Assembly (NCBI GenBank): GCA_013399875.1
Contig: VXAZ01005702.1
Span: forward strand, 1,095,768 to 1,159,767
Direction: 5' to 3'
Length of the DNA: 64,000 bases
Source of the DNA: Gymnorhina tibicen
Lineage: Eukaryota > Chordata > Aves > Passeriformes > Artamidae
Below, piece by piece: positions 1-13,854 of this stretch. Made by a program: the position numbers and the translations under genes. The notes under the pieces were generated by a model. The model did not search any database. It saw only the letters and a list, made by a program, of their open reading frames with translations, and was not told the origin of the DNA. How positions within the stretch are numbered: the first letter of the stretch is position 1; every line of letters starts with the position of its first letter.

Positions 1-686
1 AGGAATTACTGTTTTCATAGACAGGTAGATTCTATGAGATCCACTACAGGGTTTTGCTGTGGATACACAGTTCATATAGGAAATAAGGATATAGCATGTT
101 ATATTAAAATGTGATTTCTCTCCCTTTTCCCTGCATTTTTTTATCAAGAAGAAAATTTAATAGTTTATCCGTCCTTCCCCTCTGGAATGATTTGCTGGCA
201 CTTCACAATGAATTCTACACACAGCTTGTTAAAGAATCATTTTGGTTGGCTGTGGTTCATCCATATAAATTGAATACTTCAAAGATTCTTCTCACTTTGA
301 CCTGCATCTCAAAATCCCTGCAGGAAATTGCATCATACAAAAAAAAGCAGAGTGATCAGAGTGAATAATCTTGGACCATACAGAAGGACTTAGAACTAAT
401 GTCTCATTGCTATTTGCTTATCTATACCTGCTAGCACTCCTGTGGGCCCAGAAGAAGCAACTTTCTGACAGTTTTAATGTAATATGCAGGCCTTAAAATC
501 CTTCAAACTAAAGCTTAAGAACAAACTGATGTTGTATGTGCCCCCTCCATCAGAATCTCTGCATTAGAAATATGCCTCCCACTAAGCAGACTTGCACCTA
601 CAGGGGTATGTGTGTGTGTGTCTGTTTGTGATGGCTGTGAGGGAGGAGCTGCTGAATGCAAATGATGCAGCTCTACAGAAATCAGT
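1..686. other. AT-rich unique-looking DNA
   Basis: No gene or recognisable repeat seen apart from a short GT run at 607-622. The 85-codon open frame beginning at 111 has no flanking splice signals or recognisable sequence and is treated as chance. Confidence 0.5.
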
Positions 687-822
687 GATTCTGCTTCATG
701 TCAGAGACAATTCCCCTATGGAAAAAAGAGTACAGAAAGAGCTTTTTCAAGGTTTTGTATAGAACCAGTGATGCTTGAAATGTGTGTTTTAAAAAGGTCC
801 CACGGAAAGTGCTAGTTTGACT
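687..822 (+). repeat. 137-bp direct repeat, copy 1
   Basis: This stretch matches 3555-3693 in the same orientation. The best conserved blocks are AGAGACAATTCC, TAGAACCAGTGATGCTTGAAAT and GTGTTTTAAAAAGGTCCC, separated by small substitutions and indels. By eye the identity is about 85%. It does not resemble CR1 or any LTR seen in this window. It may be a local segmental duplication, or two members of an old dispersed repeat that I cannot name. Confidence 0.75.
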
Positions 823-3554
823 AAAAATTTTTCAAGAACCAGTTTCACATAAAATCGTTTTGTAAAATTACTGGTATAACATCTATGCAGTAGCACTTGG
901 AATCATAAGGGTAAAAGGTAAAATATTTCCATTAGCTTGTAAAGGAATGTGTTATAAATATTTTGTGTAACACAGAAAGTCCTAAATTTGGCTTTCATTC
1001 CCATTCAACATGAAATTAAATATAAGACAACATGGCTTTTTAATGGACAGAATTTAATTTTTTTTTAATATTTAACTTGTACCTGGCTAAAATCTTATTT
1101 TTCTGAACATTAAATGGGAAGGATTACATGGAAAAGATGAAATTACTAAAATCCCCCAACCACAGCAATTTTTAAAAATTATGCCACTAAAATTATTAAT
1201 GTAAATAAAATGTCATTTAAGACACCACTGGAATTTGTTCCTTAGCAGTACACATTTCTAACCTATCTGATGCTCATTCAGTCCTGAAGCAGAATTTATG
1301 GAATTAAGCAGAAAATTTCCTTTTATTACATCTTCTAAATAATAAAACTTCTGGTCCATGCTTCAAGGTTAAGTTTTAAGTCAGATTCTTGTTTGAATTA
1401 CTTCAGCAGGGGTGTTTTTTAAGCAAAAAATGACAGACACAAAGGAAAGTAATATTCTACAGTAAGTTTCACTTGAGCATTTTCATAGCAGCTTATTCAT
1501 TTCTATACATGGAAAAGTGGTTCCAGTATCAATGGGCTTGATTTGAAGTACTGCTTTTCTAAACTTACTGTAATTTCACTGCCACTTACTGTTGTATGTA
1601 TTGCGCTTTCATTAGCACAGAAATGGTGGTATAGAGTTTTGAATCAATAATCTTCAGTGAAAAAATTGTGATTTTTATTGACACGGCTTTAATGAAGTAG
1701 CTTTGAAAAATATCATGTTCAGTCACCTGTCAACACTTTTCTGAGTCCTCTACTTACTCATAAAAATCAGTATAACTCTCTAGGAGTATATGCTACAAGG
1801 GAAAATCTGCCATTCCTTGATCTGCCATTCCGAGTTTGTGCTTCGAAATATATATATATATACTTTAGTATTAAGGAAAGCCCTGAAACCATCCAAAACA
1901 CTCCAAAGCAATATTTGAACTATTCAATTTTAGCTTTTAGAAAGAGCAATTTAATTCTTTTTTTTGGCAAAAGCCTTGGTTAGACCATCAATTTGCCTAT
2001 CTATTTAATCACCACGGTGTATAATAATGTACATAAACATAACTGGAAAATGACCAGGGTCCTGAATTTTCTCCTTCTAGAAAGGAGCACTCTATTAGAG
2101 GTTAGGGCAAGGAGCAGGAGTAAATGTTTACTCCTTTTGTTGCCCTTCTTTTTTTTTAATTTGTTTTTGCTTCTTACCTGTTTTGATGGAAGAAAGAACA
2201 ACAGAGAGGCAAATATAAGTTCGTGAGTGGTTTGAAAGTCATTCCCGTGGTGTTGGAAAAGCCCACTGAAATCATACATTCCGGATTTGTTTAATAAACT
2301 CTAGAAAGACACTGCATAGCTAGATTTCCGTCTGCCCACTGAGGTTTCTTTTTCCCAGCTGTCAAGTTCTTCTTCCAGAGCTTTATAATCTTTGTTGTCC
2401 TAAAGGACTACAACTGTCTTCTTGGTTCAAAGACTTCTATGTTATCTTTAATGTAGCCAGAGCTTGAACTATTAATTGAAATCTCTTTAGGGCACTGCAA
2501 AAAATACATGGATAGAAACAACAAAGTCACAATGACATTAGCTTTGAGGCTGCTAACTTCAACAAATCAAATAATTGTAATTATTTCATCTGAAATTTTA
2601 ACTTTCCCTCCTCTGTGAATGAAAATTAATGTCTTTCAATGTGATGTAAATGGAAATCCTATTTGTATGACTGGAGTTTTTCTCAAAGTCAATGGGATGA
2701 CCGTGTGTGTTTGGGTAAAAGTTGATAGTTCTTGGCACTTTACTCAGTGACATCTTTAGAAGAACAAGTATATTTCTTAAATAAATTGTGTTCTTTCAAA
2801 CATTATTTTAATATAAAATTTTTATATTTTAATCTAAATTAATTTGTTTCACACAAGAAGGAGTCAAAATCCTAACTGTCTTTTTTTTTAAGAGTGGAGT
2901 GCTTTTTTTTTTTTTGACTATTTAAAAACAACTATTTACATGAGTATATGGGGAGTGTGGCTGAAGCTTACACAGTTCTGCCAGGGATGAATTTGTCAAT
3001 TTTGCATTTTATAGTTCTATACAATGGGAAAGCTGTACATCAGGTTCTGTCAAGAACTGATCATAGTTGTCATAGCACAACTAGGTGAAAATCAATTGAC
3101 TGTAATGAAATTTATTTATGATCTTAAAACTGCTAAAAGAAAATAATATAAAAAATCATTTATATAAAAGCAGAAAACAGAGTAATGTGTAACATTTCCT
3201 CTCTCCCTTTTCCATTCTTTCTCCCACTCCCTTTCCTGCTTCCCTCAGACAAAGCCAGGTAATTACTCAAGGCAGTGAGTTTTCTGGCAAGAAAACAGAT
3301 TTTTGTTCTGTGTTTGTATAGTTCCTTCTATACTGTTTAGGCCATGATAAGGACTACCAAATACCAGTAAGATACAGCCAGAAAAGTAATTCCATCTGAG
3401 CAGAAGTTATGAAGCTTGATTCCTTTAATATTCATGTTCCATAGTCAGAATCGTGGTTGTGCATATGAGAGTGAACTTACATTAAAATTTTCCTGTGGTT
3501 TGAGCATTTGTAATAGCTTTCTCCTATGTTGATCTCTAAGGTTTAAAAAGACTT
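823..3554. other. AT-rich non-coding DNA
   Basis: Between the two copies of the 137-bp repeat I see only AT-rich sequence, a short TA run at 1847-1861, and T-rich runs near 1054, 2150 and 2905. Opposed short frames around 1993-2279 overlap on both strands and look random. Confidence 0.5.
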
Positions 3555-3693
3555 GAGTCTGCTTAATGTAAGAGACAATTCCTGTATGGAAAATAGGGTA
3601 GAGAAAGAGTTTGTCAAGAGTTTGTTCATATAGAACCAGTGATGCTTGAAATATGTGTTTTAAAAAGGTCCCTTGGAAACTGCTGGTTTGACT
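3555..3693 (+). repeat. 137-bp direct repeat, copy 2
   Basis: Second copy of the sequence at 687-822, about 2.87 kb downstream and in the same orientation. The similarity begins at GAGTCTGCTT and ends at TTTGACT. Flanking sequence outside these limits does not align, so the unit boundaries are fairly sharp. No target-site duplication or poly-A tail is obvious. Confidence 0.75.
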
Positions 3694-5225
3694 CATCTTT
3701 CTTCCCTTCATTGAAGGCTTCATTAAAAGTCTCTCTATATAAGTTTTCTACTTTTATGATGCTTACCTGGTCATATTGCCTACGTCTGTGTTAGATGTGA
3801 TCAAAATTGACCAACAAGTTCTAAGGATTTCAGGGAGAAACTGAGAGAACTATTTTCTTAGGAAACCAGGCTATAGACCTACTGTAATAATGATATAATA
3901 ATTATCTTGCTTCCTACGTTTGTAAATCAGAGGGATAGAGTTTTTTTTTCTCCTTCTGTCACTAGGAAAATAAAATATTTTAAGTAAGAAATGACAATAT
4001 TCATCTAAATCCCACTTCACTGGAATGCAGCCAAGCCTGGGACTTAATATAAGAGTAAACAAGAAGCAAACAATCTTGAAGCAAAGCAAGCCTGGCTTTT
4101 TGCTAATGGGATTTCCTATCATGAACTTGTGTGGATCCTGTCCTGAAAAAAGTGGATGCTGGAAGTCATGGACCTAGAAGGAACATAGTGTGACAGACAT
4201 ATTGTTTTCTCCCCTTGGCTGGCCTTTGTTCAGGCCTGCCACTTCCATTTGACCTCTGTACTAGCTGCTCCCTTCAGGGACTATACAGACCTCCCTCCAT
4301 GCTCACTATCTATTAACATAAATGTTCAGTTTGCCTATCATAGTGATGCAGCACTGATCACTGAAATTTTTCATGCCTCATATTTTCTCCCTGTTTCACA
4401 GTTTATGAACTCAGGCTTAAGGAGACTAAAACCTAACAGAGTTATTTCACAGGAAATTGAGTGTATGGATACTTTTGAGATTCTGCGTTTACATGTTTAA
4501 TTTAAGCCACAGTAAACCATCCTCTCCATCATTAGGCAGGCTTTAAGTAAGTAAAAGGGAATATTGTGTTGTCAGTTTATTCTGTCAGCTCACTCTCTTT
4601 AGAAAATAGACTGCCAAGCCAAATCTAATACTTGTTTTTGCCTCCTTTATTTCTCTCCTCTGCACCCCCCTGCTATTATTCCCTTTAGTCTGCACAGTTG
4701 TTCGGGCTGCGCTTCTTCCCACCTTTTGTACAATATGTCGTCTACAGTCTGGAATTGTTTATCCTGCCATTACATACACCACAAGCTTTTACACACAATG
4801 CAATGGTTGCTCTGGGTATAAAAGGAACTGTAAAAAGAAGTGTAAAACTTGTGATGTATAACAGTAGAGTGAGTGAAATGCATATGGATTTTATGTCTCT
4901 TAAGTGCTTATGAAAGGATAGAAGGACAGCATCTGACTTCTTTCTAGAACTTAATTGGAAGAATGGTTAAGAAACTATCATCTGAAGCATGCTATTTGAA
5001 CAACCCAGAGTAAAATCCCACCCACAGTAATGTAACGGATATATTTTTGAAATGCCATGAATGAGGATGAAGGGGAAACCTGGCCTGTAGCATCTAAGGA
5101 TTCAGTACTTCTGTGATGATTCTTCATTTGTAGGAATATTTTGACACAAAACCTTGTGTCAAATTTTATTGACGACCAAAGTTCAGTAATTACTTGGCAA
5201 CCTGAGATTCCAGTGAAAAGTCAAT
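3694..5225. other. AT-rich non-coding DNA
   Basis: No gene, RNA or identifiable mobile element seen. Short frames near 3871-4122 and 4249-4500 show no splice-site context or recognisable protein sequence. Confidence 0.45.
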
Positions 5226-5255
5226 CACAACTAGTTTCAAGCCAAACTAGTTGTG
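5226..5255. repeat. Perfect 12-bp inverted repeat (hairpin)
   Basis: The arms CACAACTAGTTT (5226-5237) and AAACTAGTTGTG (5244-5255) are exact reverse complements around a 6-base loop, CAAGCC. It sits directly at the left edge of the GC-rich island at 5256-5730. Function unknown; it could be a remnant of a transposon end or chance. Confidence 0.8.
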
Positions 5256-5730
5256 CACCTCCTCTCAGAAACGCAGAAGAAATCTCGAAGTCGGATGGGA
5301 GTGGGGCACCCAGGTGCTACAGGATGGGAGGTTCCTCAAGGTGGGAGCTAAGGGGATTGTCCCAGGCCACGCCCCTCTGGAGGCTGCAGGCTTTCCTCAA
5401 GTGACCTGACCCCTTCCCACAGCCACGCTGCTGCCCGCTCCTTTCTGCTACCCCCTTCCTTGTGGAGCTGAAACCGAGCAACTCCCTGCTGCTGCTCTCT
5501 GGGGGCAGCTCTGTGGCCATTGCAGCAGGTACTGGTGGCCACTGGTGCTCCTGGGCCCTTACACGTCTCTTGTTCAGCAGTGGCACGGAGGGGACTTTGT
5601 GCCTGCTTGCCACAGGGGTGATTCAGCCACACAGCAGGGCCAGCACGCCCTCCACACCCAAATGTAGCAGAATGCGCGCTCTGGCTCAGCAAGAGGCCAC
5701 CCGAGCCTTACCCAGGCATGCTTTAAGAGA
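5256..5730. other. GC-rich island of unknown origin
   Basis: Composition changes abruptly from AT-rich flanks to GC-rich sequence with about a dozen CpG dinucleotides and several CTGCTG-type runs. Overlapping frames of about 80-115 codons are open on both strands, as expected from GC-rich DNA that is poor in stop codons. None is recognisable. It does not match the CR1 or LTR sequences elsewhere in the window. Possibilities are an unrecognised repeat, an old retrocopy fragment or a small CpG island. Confidence 0.55.
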
Positions 5731-8700
5731 AATTGCATTTTATCCTTACTCCTGAATAAAAGAAAGATTCCCTTTCCAAACTCATGGATATCTCTCGTAA
5801 TCCACAAGAGTCTTTTCTTATCACTCTCACTAAACCCATTGTTACACTGTCTATCAAGACTGGTAAGAAAAATCAAGTGTTTATCCACACAGTTGTGAAG
5901 TTGCCAGTTTTATTGTTATTTTTTTACATAAAGCGTCTGTGTTCCTTTTTTGACTGACGTATTTTCCAATGCTTTTGAATGTATGCCACTGATATTTTTG
6001 GGGTTTCTCTGAACAACTCTGAAAACAAAAAAATATTTTCATGTCTCATTCCTTCACTCCTCTCTGCTCACCCCCTCCCCAATAACTGCAACTCAATATT
6101 CTCATGTGTCCCTTCCCTTGAGTCCGGTTGCTGATATTAAAAAGGAAAAATTACATCACTGTGGGACTTTTGAACATATTGCAAGAGTTGGCAACGTGCA
6201 ACACAGGGAGGATAACATTTTAGAGGACACATTAAGGATGACATATCCAAGAAACTACTTATTCAATGTGAAGCTCTCATAGGGAAGTCAGATATGATAT
6301 TTTCCTATTTATGCAATGTGCATTGAGGAGTATAGATTTCTGCTAATTATTCAGTCTTAGGCATTCATAAATCAGCTGTTGAATAATCATTGAGACTTTT
6401 TATCGATACAAGTAGTAGTAAATCTGCCGACATTCATGTCATCTCTTGCATTGGTTTTATTTTGAACTTCAATCATAAGAATGCATATCAAATTGCAAAG
6501 AACCATGTTCTATGCATACCTGTTCAAGGTACTCTTTTATTTTCCTTCCCCTTAACAGGACAGACGGAAAAAAACATTTTAAGAAAAAAGCATTTTTCCT
6601 ACTTCTATCATTGGGTATTTTCTGGATGATGCCTGATCCATCCTAGTTGAACTAATGGATGTGGGTCTAACTCAGATGGCATTTGTTCTGCAGCCATTAG
6701 TTCTTTTTCCACCTAACATGTGTAATGACCTTTCTCTCTACTGTTGGATTCTTTCAATATAAAGCTTTCTGGCCCTTACTAGAAGTGTATTGACAAATCA
6801 TTCTGCATTTCTTACACTAATTTAAAAACCTTAATGAAACACTTAATTTTTAGGATTTTAAGACTTGCTCCATTTTATAATTTTCCACCAAGTAAATTGA
6901 TTTAGAACAAATTGTTGTACAAGTCTTAGAACATATAGAACCTAATAACATATTTTGTATCATATATGAGGCTACAATTTCATGAGTATTCTTTGTTTTG
7001 ATTTGGTTTGTTTCCCAGAACACAGTCCATGGTTCTAGCCATATTATATCACTTTTTGTAGACATACTGTTTACCAGCATCAAAATAACACTTTAAAAAA
7101 TAAATGAAGCATTACATACAAGAGAGCTTGCATCTTCCCTATGGGTATTTCAGAGGTTTCTGGATGCTGTTCATTTGTCTCATTAATTTGTGGCTTGGAT
7201 TTATGAGGAATAATAGTGCTAATATCCTATTCCATGTGTTAACATAATTGAAAATTCAGACCAGAATTTGGAATAGGGGGATATATGCAGAATAGTAGTC
7301 TGTTCAAATGAAGGGAACAGAGTATCTGAGGTGTAGGTATGGAATGGGTTATCATCATCAATAATGCAAAAGCTTTAGTGTTAGGAAAGCAAATTTGGTG
7401 ATGGACTCAGAACTTTTCAATATTTTATGATAATTAGAAATCCATTCATTAAAATTATGCATAAGCAAGTTTTTGAAATAAATTTGCACTTTAAGTATGG
7501 TTTATGTGAATATACAAAAATCTATTATCAACTATGCTTTGACAATTTTTGCTTTCTGAAGTCAAGTTCAACTTCTTTCTTAGATAAAAGCTTAAATAAT
7601 TGTATTTGCAAACATGTCATTGATGATAGCAATTAAACAAAAGTATTTTGCAAGCCATCTTTCTTATGTATTTATAGTCAAATATTTTGCTCTGTGGAGA
7701 TTAATCACAAATACAGACTAAAATCATTACTGCACTGGCTTCTTAGTCCTGTGCAAATTCTTCAAATTGATTCAAAAATACAGATCCAATGTCTTTCTAT
7801 CATTCATTCAGCTGCTTTCTTTAAGGAGAACAAAGGTCCAGTTTAGACTCTTGGTCATTCAGTTCCTAATTTGGTTTCTTAATCATATACAGGTCCAGAG
7901 CAGGACTGAAGAAAAAAATAGGTTATGCACCTAATTCTCTGTCTGAAATAGGTTTGAAAAAGTAAATAAGAAGCAAGCAATTGAAGAACCAAGCCACATC
8001 CTTTTGGAATTACTACGGTACAGGATTTGAGGGTTTGTTATTTTGGTTGATTGGTGTTTTTTTAAGGAGAACTGCAGGACAATTTTTCAGATTTATTGTT
8101 TAAATAGGAATATATGCCTTCAGTCTTTGTTTTGTTAAGAACCTCAGTAGGAGAAAAAGCTATTGTTTTCTCTGTGAGTTTCCAGTTAAGATTACACTAC
8201 ACAGAGAACATGCATTACTATTTCAACTTTCCATAGGTGAGGGAAGACATTCCCTGGGGACTTTAAACCCCCTCTGGTTTCTGTTGTGACCAAGCTGTCA
8301 GCATAACACTGCAAACAAAATTTGTGCCTCAGACTGTTTTCTTGCTTAGTGTAAGTTTTTCACAGAAGGCAGCATATTTATATATTGAAAGAACCTACAA
8401 CAAAGAGTTGGATCTTGGAAGTCTCATAAAGAAAAGGAGTTTCACACATTGTAATCATTGCCCTGTACAAGGAGGTGCAAAATTCTGTGATTTTGAATTT
8501 ATATTCCTCTCAATTAATTTGAAGGTAGCGTAAATTTGACAATAACGATTGTTGACATCAAACGTAAAAAGCAAAGGAGAAATACATCTCTATTTTTCTT
8601 ACATAGCTCTTTGAGCAGTGAATTACCTTTCTGGGTTTTTCGTGATTTATATTTCTATAAACTTGGATTAAATTAGAAGGTCACTATAAATTCACAAAAA

Positions 8701-11700
8701 TTGTCCGCAAATTAAAATTCTGTAGATTAATGAATAAATTTATGTACTCTCTGATAAAATCTTTTTTCCCAGTCAATACAGTTTCTGATTATGGCACTTG
8801 ACTTTCTCAGGAACGTGAGATATTATGAAAAATTACATATCTTAGCATTCTTTTCTTCCATTTTCTTCTGTTCACTCTGGTGGTGTGTAATATCAACCAC
8901 AAGTCACTGCACAAGTGTAATTCACACTTATAAACTCACATTTACTTCTCTTACACTGTTTTAGAATTTTCCTTCCTGTTCCTAAAGTGTCTTGTTAGAG
9001 TTTACCACTATGCAAGCCTTAATTTCATTGAGGTTATAAGGCAAAACCACATTTGTGCAGTCAAGCACAGAAAAGAGAGAAACTTTTGCTTGGACATTCC
9101 TTGTCCTCACTTTTAGCAAACTACCTGAATTATACAAATGATAAGTGTTTTCTTTGAATTGCTGTTTAGTCCAATCATAAATTAATGTTTTTTCATTTTT
9201 CTAATAATTAGAAAATTTTATTCTTGTTTCTTTTCATTGCAATGAGAACAGGCAACAATAGGATCTTTCAGATGTATAACTAATTTTTTAAGATCTAAAA
9301 AAAACTTGAAAAGGACATAGTAGCATATTTATAGAGAAAGAAACAGAAGACGGCAAAATGACTGCATAGGTTCCCCACAGAGTTAAAATTTCTTAGTAGG
9401 TCTCTTCATGCTCTTTTAGATACTTTTTCTATTTCTAAAAGGAAATGCACAAGTTGTGAATGTGATATACCCGAGTGCTTGGAGTTTTGAAAGGTTGAAG
9501 CCCTTAAGTGATTGCTATTTTTATATCATGCTTATTTTAGCTGTGTAAAGAAAGCAATAAAGAATGTTGCTAGGAAGAAATAATAAAGTACTAGGAAAAA
9601 AGTTGTTAAAGTTAATATTTTATTACAAATGTAAATAAACAATTGCAATAATGTTTAACTTTAGGGAGTACTATCAGGCCTAATTATTTATAGTATACAA
9701 GATTTATTTTTGATAGGTAATAAGTGCTTTTGTAATTTCTTTTGGTAATCACTGAATTTGAAATAAAACGTGTAATCACTACCAGACAAAATGTATCAAC
9801 CTTTGTTTACTTTAACAAATGTCAGTATCTCAAAAAGATCAGTCTCAAGTGCACTTAAGTCATGGTCCACTTCTGCTGTTAGGTGATACTGTAAAAGGAA
9901 TGTTTATGTGACAACTGCCCTTCTTCTGATGCTGCTGCTTGTCTTGCAAAAAGAAAGCTGAACTTTGAATACAAATAATGTGTGAAACCCTGCTTAACTG
10001 CCCAGTAATTTCAGGCACCTCTCATTCTATGAACAAGTGCACAAAATGTTGAGAGGTCCTGGAGATGCTGAAAAAAAGAGAAAGATTTGCATCCTGTTTA
10101 TATAGGGAATGCAATCTTTTTATTCTCCATCTTTAATTTAAATAATTGCTTTTAAACATTTTACACAACTGATCTCCAAGACTTTGAATCTTCTATTAAG
10201 TATACTAAGGGATTGTTTACCTGACATTATTTTCCCTCATGCTTTAAGATGCATGCTATTGATGATTTTGTTGGCTAACTTTTCATTTAAGCACTATAGA
10301 AAATCAGAACTGAATTGAAATGATTCAGGATAGAGTTCTAGAAGGCCTGATTAGCACCTGTGGGACTCCAGTGAGGTTTATGCTCTCCAAATTTACTTTA
10401 GCAGAGGTACAAACAGGAAAAGAAGAAAACACTGTTTGAGTTTTCCCTCACCAAGACAATGGAAACAAGACAAAATTTAAGGAAACATGCCCAGTCAACT
10501 TCAGAGAGTATCTATGTGTACACAATCTGTACTCTGCACATATTAACGGATGCTGTTCGAACAGTTTTCTTTGTTGATTTTTGTGTCTCTGCATTTTTTT
10601 AACCAACTTTATTCTTTGTTATTCCTCTCAGTACAGAGCCAAACCTTCAACTGGATTTAGAACCACTTGTTTAGTTTACTAAAAGCTGCAGTTAAGCTCA
10701 TTTGAGCAGTGAACTAATGAAAAGACAGCAGGTTTGGGCAGTTATGTGCTGTCAGTTTTCAGTGCCTTTTCAAAAGGACAAACGGGGTGGAGGACAAGTT
10801 CTTTTTTGATGCATGAAGCTGAGAAAAAATCCTAGAATGTATCCTATAGAACTAAAAGAAAGGCATGTATGCCTATATGGATGAGCATACGTAGAGAAAG
10901 GGGATGATAGACTTGGACCCGAGTTTCACTACCATGGGTGCCTGTACTTGAGCAGTTCTTTTATGGATTGATTGTGCCAAATCTAATCATAGCACATTTG
11001 AAATCTGCCTTCTAGAAAAGGTATCTACTTGAGAAATTGCTCAATGTTTTCTAGGGACTGATAAACATTTTCCTAGTCCAGAGAACTTCTAGAAACTTTC
11101 CTTCTGGATTACATTAAAAAATTGAATAGCTTTTAAGTGGTAACTCAGTTGCACATAATTTGTGATCCACCCTGATTCCAGGTTTGGATGTCTCAATTTA
11201 GCATGGGTAGCAAGCACTAACAGCAGTATTTCTGGGGCTTTGCAGCAGTGACAAATAAGGACAATACAAAGAGAGACAGGAAATTTTGATCACATTAGGA
11301 CATTTATAATCTGTTTGTGCAGCAAAGTTTATTCTTAAAAATATATGAGTTGACTGCTGTTGTATTGATTTTGAACATGCAACAACAAATAGTTGGGTTT
11401 TGACATTGTTGCTTTAGTGACAAAGCTCAGGATGAATATAATTTCAAGAAGCTTCTGTATATTTATCTACAAGGCTTCCAGTATCTGTGTCATTCTCCAC
11501 AATATTTCCAGTTATCACATTTGCAAAATATCTGAATTAAAATTCATTGGGTTTTTTTTTCATTCTGATTTATGCTTTCATTGATCTACTCCTCCATCAC
11601 AAAAGGCATTCTCCATGCTGATGACATTTGCTGAGTTCAATCACATTTTCTCAACTATCAGGAGATATCAAATAATGCCTGCCAAATCTTTGGCCTGAGA

Positions 11701-12959
11701 TTTAAACAAAAAACTGGTTTACTACTACAGAGTCCTATTTTTTATCCAACAAATGGATTACCAAATTATTTTATATTTATTTTTCATCCTTTGTCTTGAC
11801 AGGGCAAAGAATTTTTGCCCTGTCATTTAATCCATAGAAAACTTTACAAAAATGACTGTGTCAGTTATTTCCACTTCAATTAGGGTGAGTGATCATACCT
11901 CCAAGTGTTTGTAAGCCTTCTATTATTACTGCACTTAAAAAATAGCCACTAGCAAAATATTGGGGAGGGGACAAATAGAATGCAGTTGAAAACAACTGAA
12001 TTAACATTCTGATTTATGCTCTGTAACATTTATATTCTCTTCCTCTAAAAAAACAAACAAACAAACACATCATCCAGTTCTGCTAAATGATCAGACTTAT
12101 TCTTTATTTTTATTTGGTCAGGAATGAATTTTCTGAATGTCCTAGATTATTAAATTCCTTCTCATTTATTAAAATTTATTTTGTGTGCAGGATTGCAGCA
12201 CAGATTCCAAGCAAATTTAAATCTAGGTAGCCCCGAGCTATTTGGTTTACTTTAGGCAGTTTTTATTTGGTGGTTGTTTTGTTTTTTTCCCTTAAACTTT
12301 TTTTGAGATGCAGCCAAAATAATTCTCGCTCTGCTAAAAAGGACAAAAAAAGTGACAGCTCTTCAGAAGTCCTAAGCTGTCTTGCCCCGTGTTCAATACT
12401 CCAGCCTTTTCTGCTCAGTCAGTGACTAGCTACTTAGGAAAAGACATGGAAGAGTAGTCATTTTTAGCTTCCAGTGAAAGCATTTTTAGCTTCTTAGTGT
12501 TTCTTCACATTCTAGAAGTGACATGCAAGTTCAGTGCTCATTAGTTCAAGTTCTGTTACAAGCTCCTATTTATGTGGAAGCTTCGTTTTGAAACAGCCCA
12601 ACGCTGCAAGAGAAAAGAACTGACATTTTTAAATATTTGTGCATGGACAAAATTGTGTAGTGAGGAAGATGAATGAAAAAGCAACAGTCTGCATTGGACT
12701 AGTAAATGCAAAGGTTCAGCCAGCTTTAGCATTCATATTCTTCAAAATTATTCTTAGAAAAATAAAATACAAAGAATAATAAACTTTCAAGACACAAATT
12801 AAACACTTCTTTTCTTCTTTTTTTTTTTTTTTCTCTCCCTGAAAGGTTGCATGATGATTTATGGCTTGGGCCAATGAGGAGAACAAAAGTTATATTGCTT
12901 TTTGGCCAAAATCTTGACTCTTGGCTCAGCAACCATCTTGAACCTGTACTTTTCCTATA
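5731..12959. other. AT-rich non-coding DNA
   Basis: About 7 kb with no supported gene or mobile element. It contains scattered homopolymer tracts and an AAAC run near 12045-12068. Short frames (for example near 6390, 7427, 8324 and 11393) have no supporting splice signals or recognisable sequence. It is most simply intronic or intergenic. Confidence 0.45.
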
Positions 12960-13310
12960 CTCAGATTAGAGGACAGCAGGGACATATTGGCTCTTAGTCA
13001 CAAAGGCAGCTCACGACACTGCCTGCTGCCATGCCAGTGCCTGCCACCCCTCAGTTTTGATTTGAGCCAATCACCACAGGCATATGTCTCTGCTGGCAAG
13101 TAGTGTATCCCATCCAGAAGGCAGTGGCTGCTGGTGCCCTTCACCCCTCTCCCAAAACAGCCTGTCGAGCTGTGTGCTTCTCGTTTGAGCTACCTTGCCA
13201 GTATGAAGGTTGTACTTTCGGGTAAGGGAATCAGGATTTCTCCAGAATTTCGTACCTGGTAAAGGGTTCAGATCAAGGCCAGGAGTTTTCTCCCTTTGAA
13301 TAGCCCTTCA
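12960..13310. other. Small GC-richer segment
   Basis: A segment with clearly higher GC than its surroundings, containing tracts such as CTGCCTGCTGCC. I see no open frame of note and no match to the CR1 or LTR copies in this window. It lies about 550 bases from the candidate exon at 13855-13996, on the downstream side for a minus-strand gene. Confidence 0.35.
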
Positions 13311-13854
13311 TTTAACATCAATCTCATTTAAAATATGAGTTTGGCGATACTAACATAGCAGAACTGTCTTTTGAATGCCTAAAATGTACTTCAGGAGTGT
13401 CCTTTTAGTATAAGACTGTTTTCTCCTGTTAGTCTGTGCAATTCAGTATATACAACTTGTAATAATATTCAGGATGTCAATCCCAATAGGAGTAGCCTCC
13501 TATATTTTTACCTCATTTAAAGTGATAGTCTTTGCAAATATTCAGTTATAATTATGTCCTAGTAACAAGAAAGCAGATATATATTCTGTCTTTCTGTAGT
13601 AATTAAACAATGAAAGTCAACCCGACAATGAGAAAATTCTTGGAAGGCTCTAAAGGTCTGTACTTCAAATGCTCCTTGAAGAAGGCAAGATACACAGGCA
13701 GGATATGCAGAAGTCCCTTTTGATTCTTAGTGCCAAATACAGGTGTTGCACACAATAGATGTAAATAGGAAACTGTTTTTCAATATTGAAAGAGTTCTTG
13801 AGACTGGAAAAGCAAGTCAGGTTTAAAAGCAAATTTTTTGCAAGTGTCACTTAC

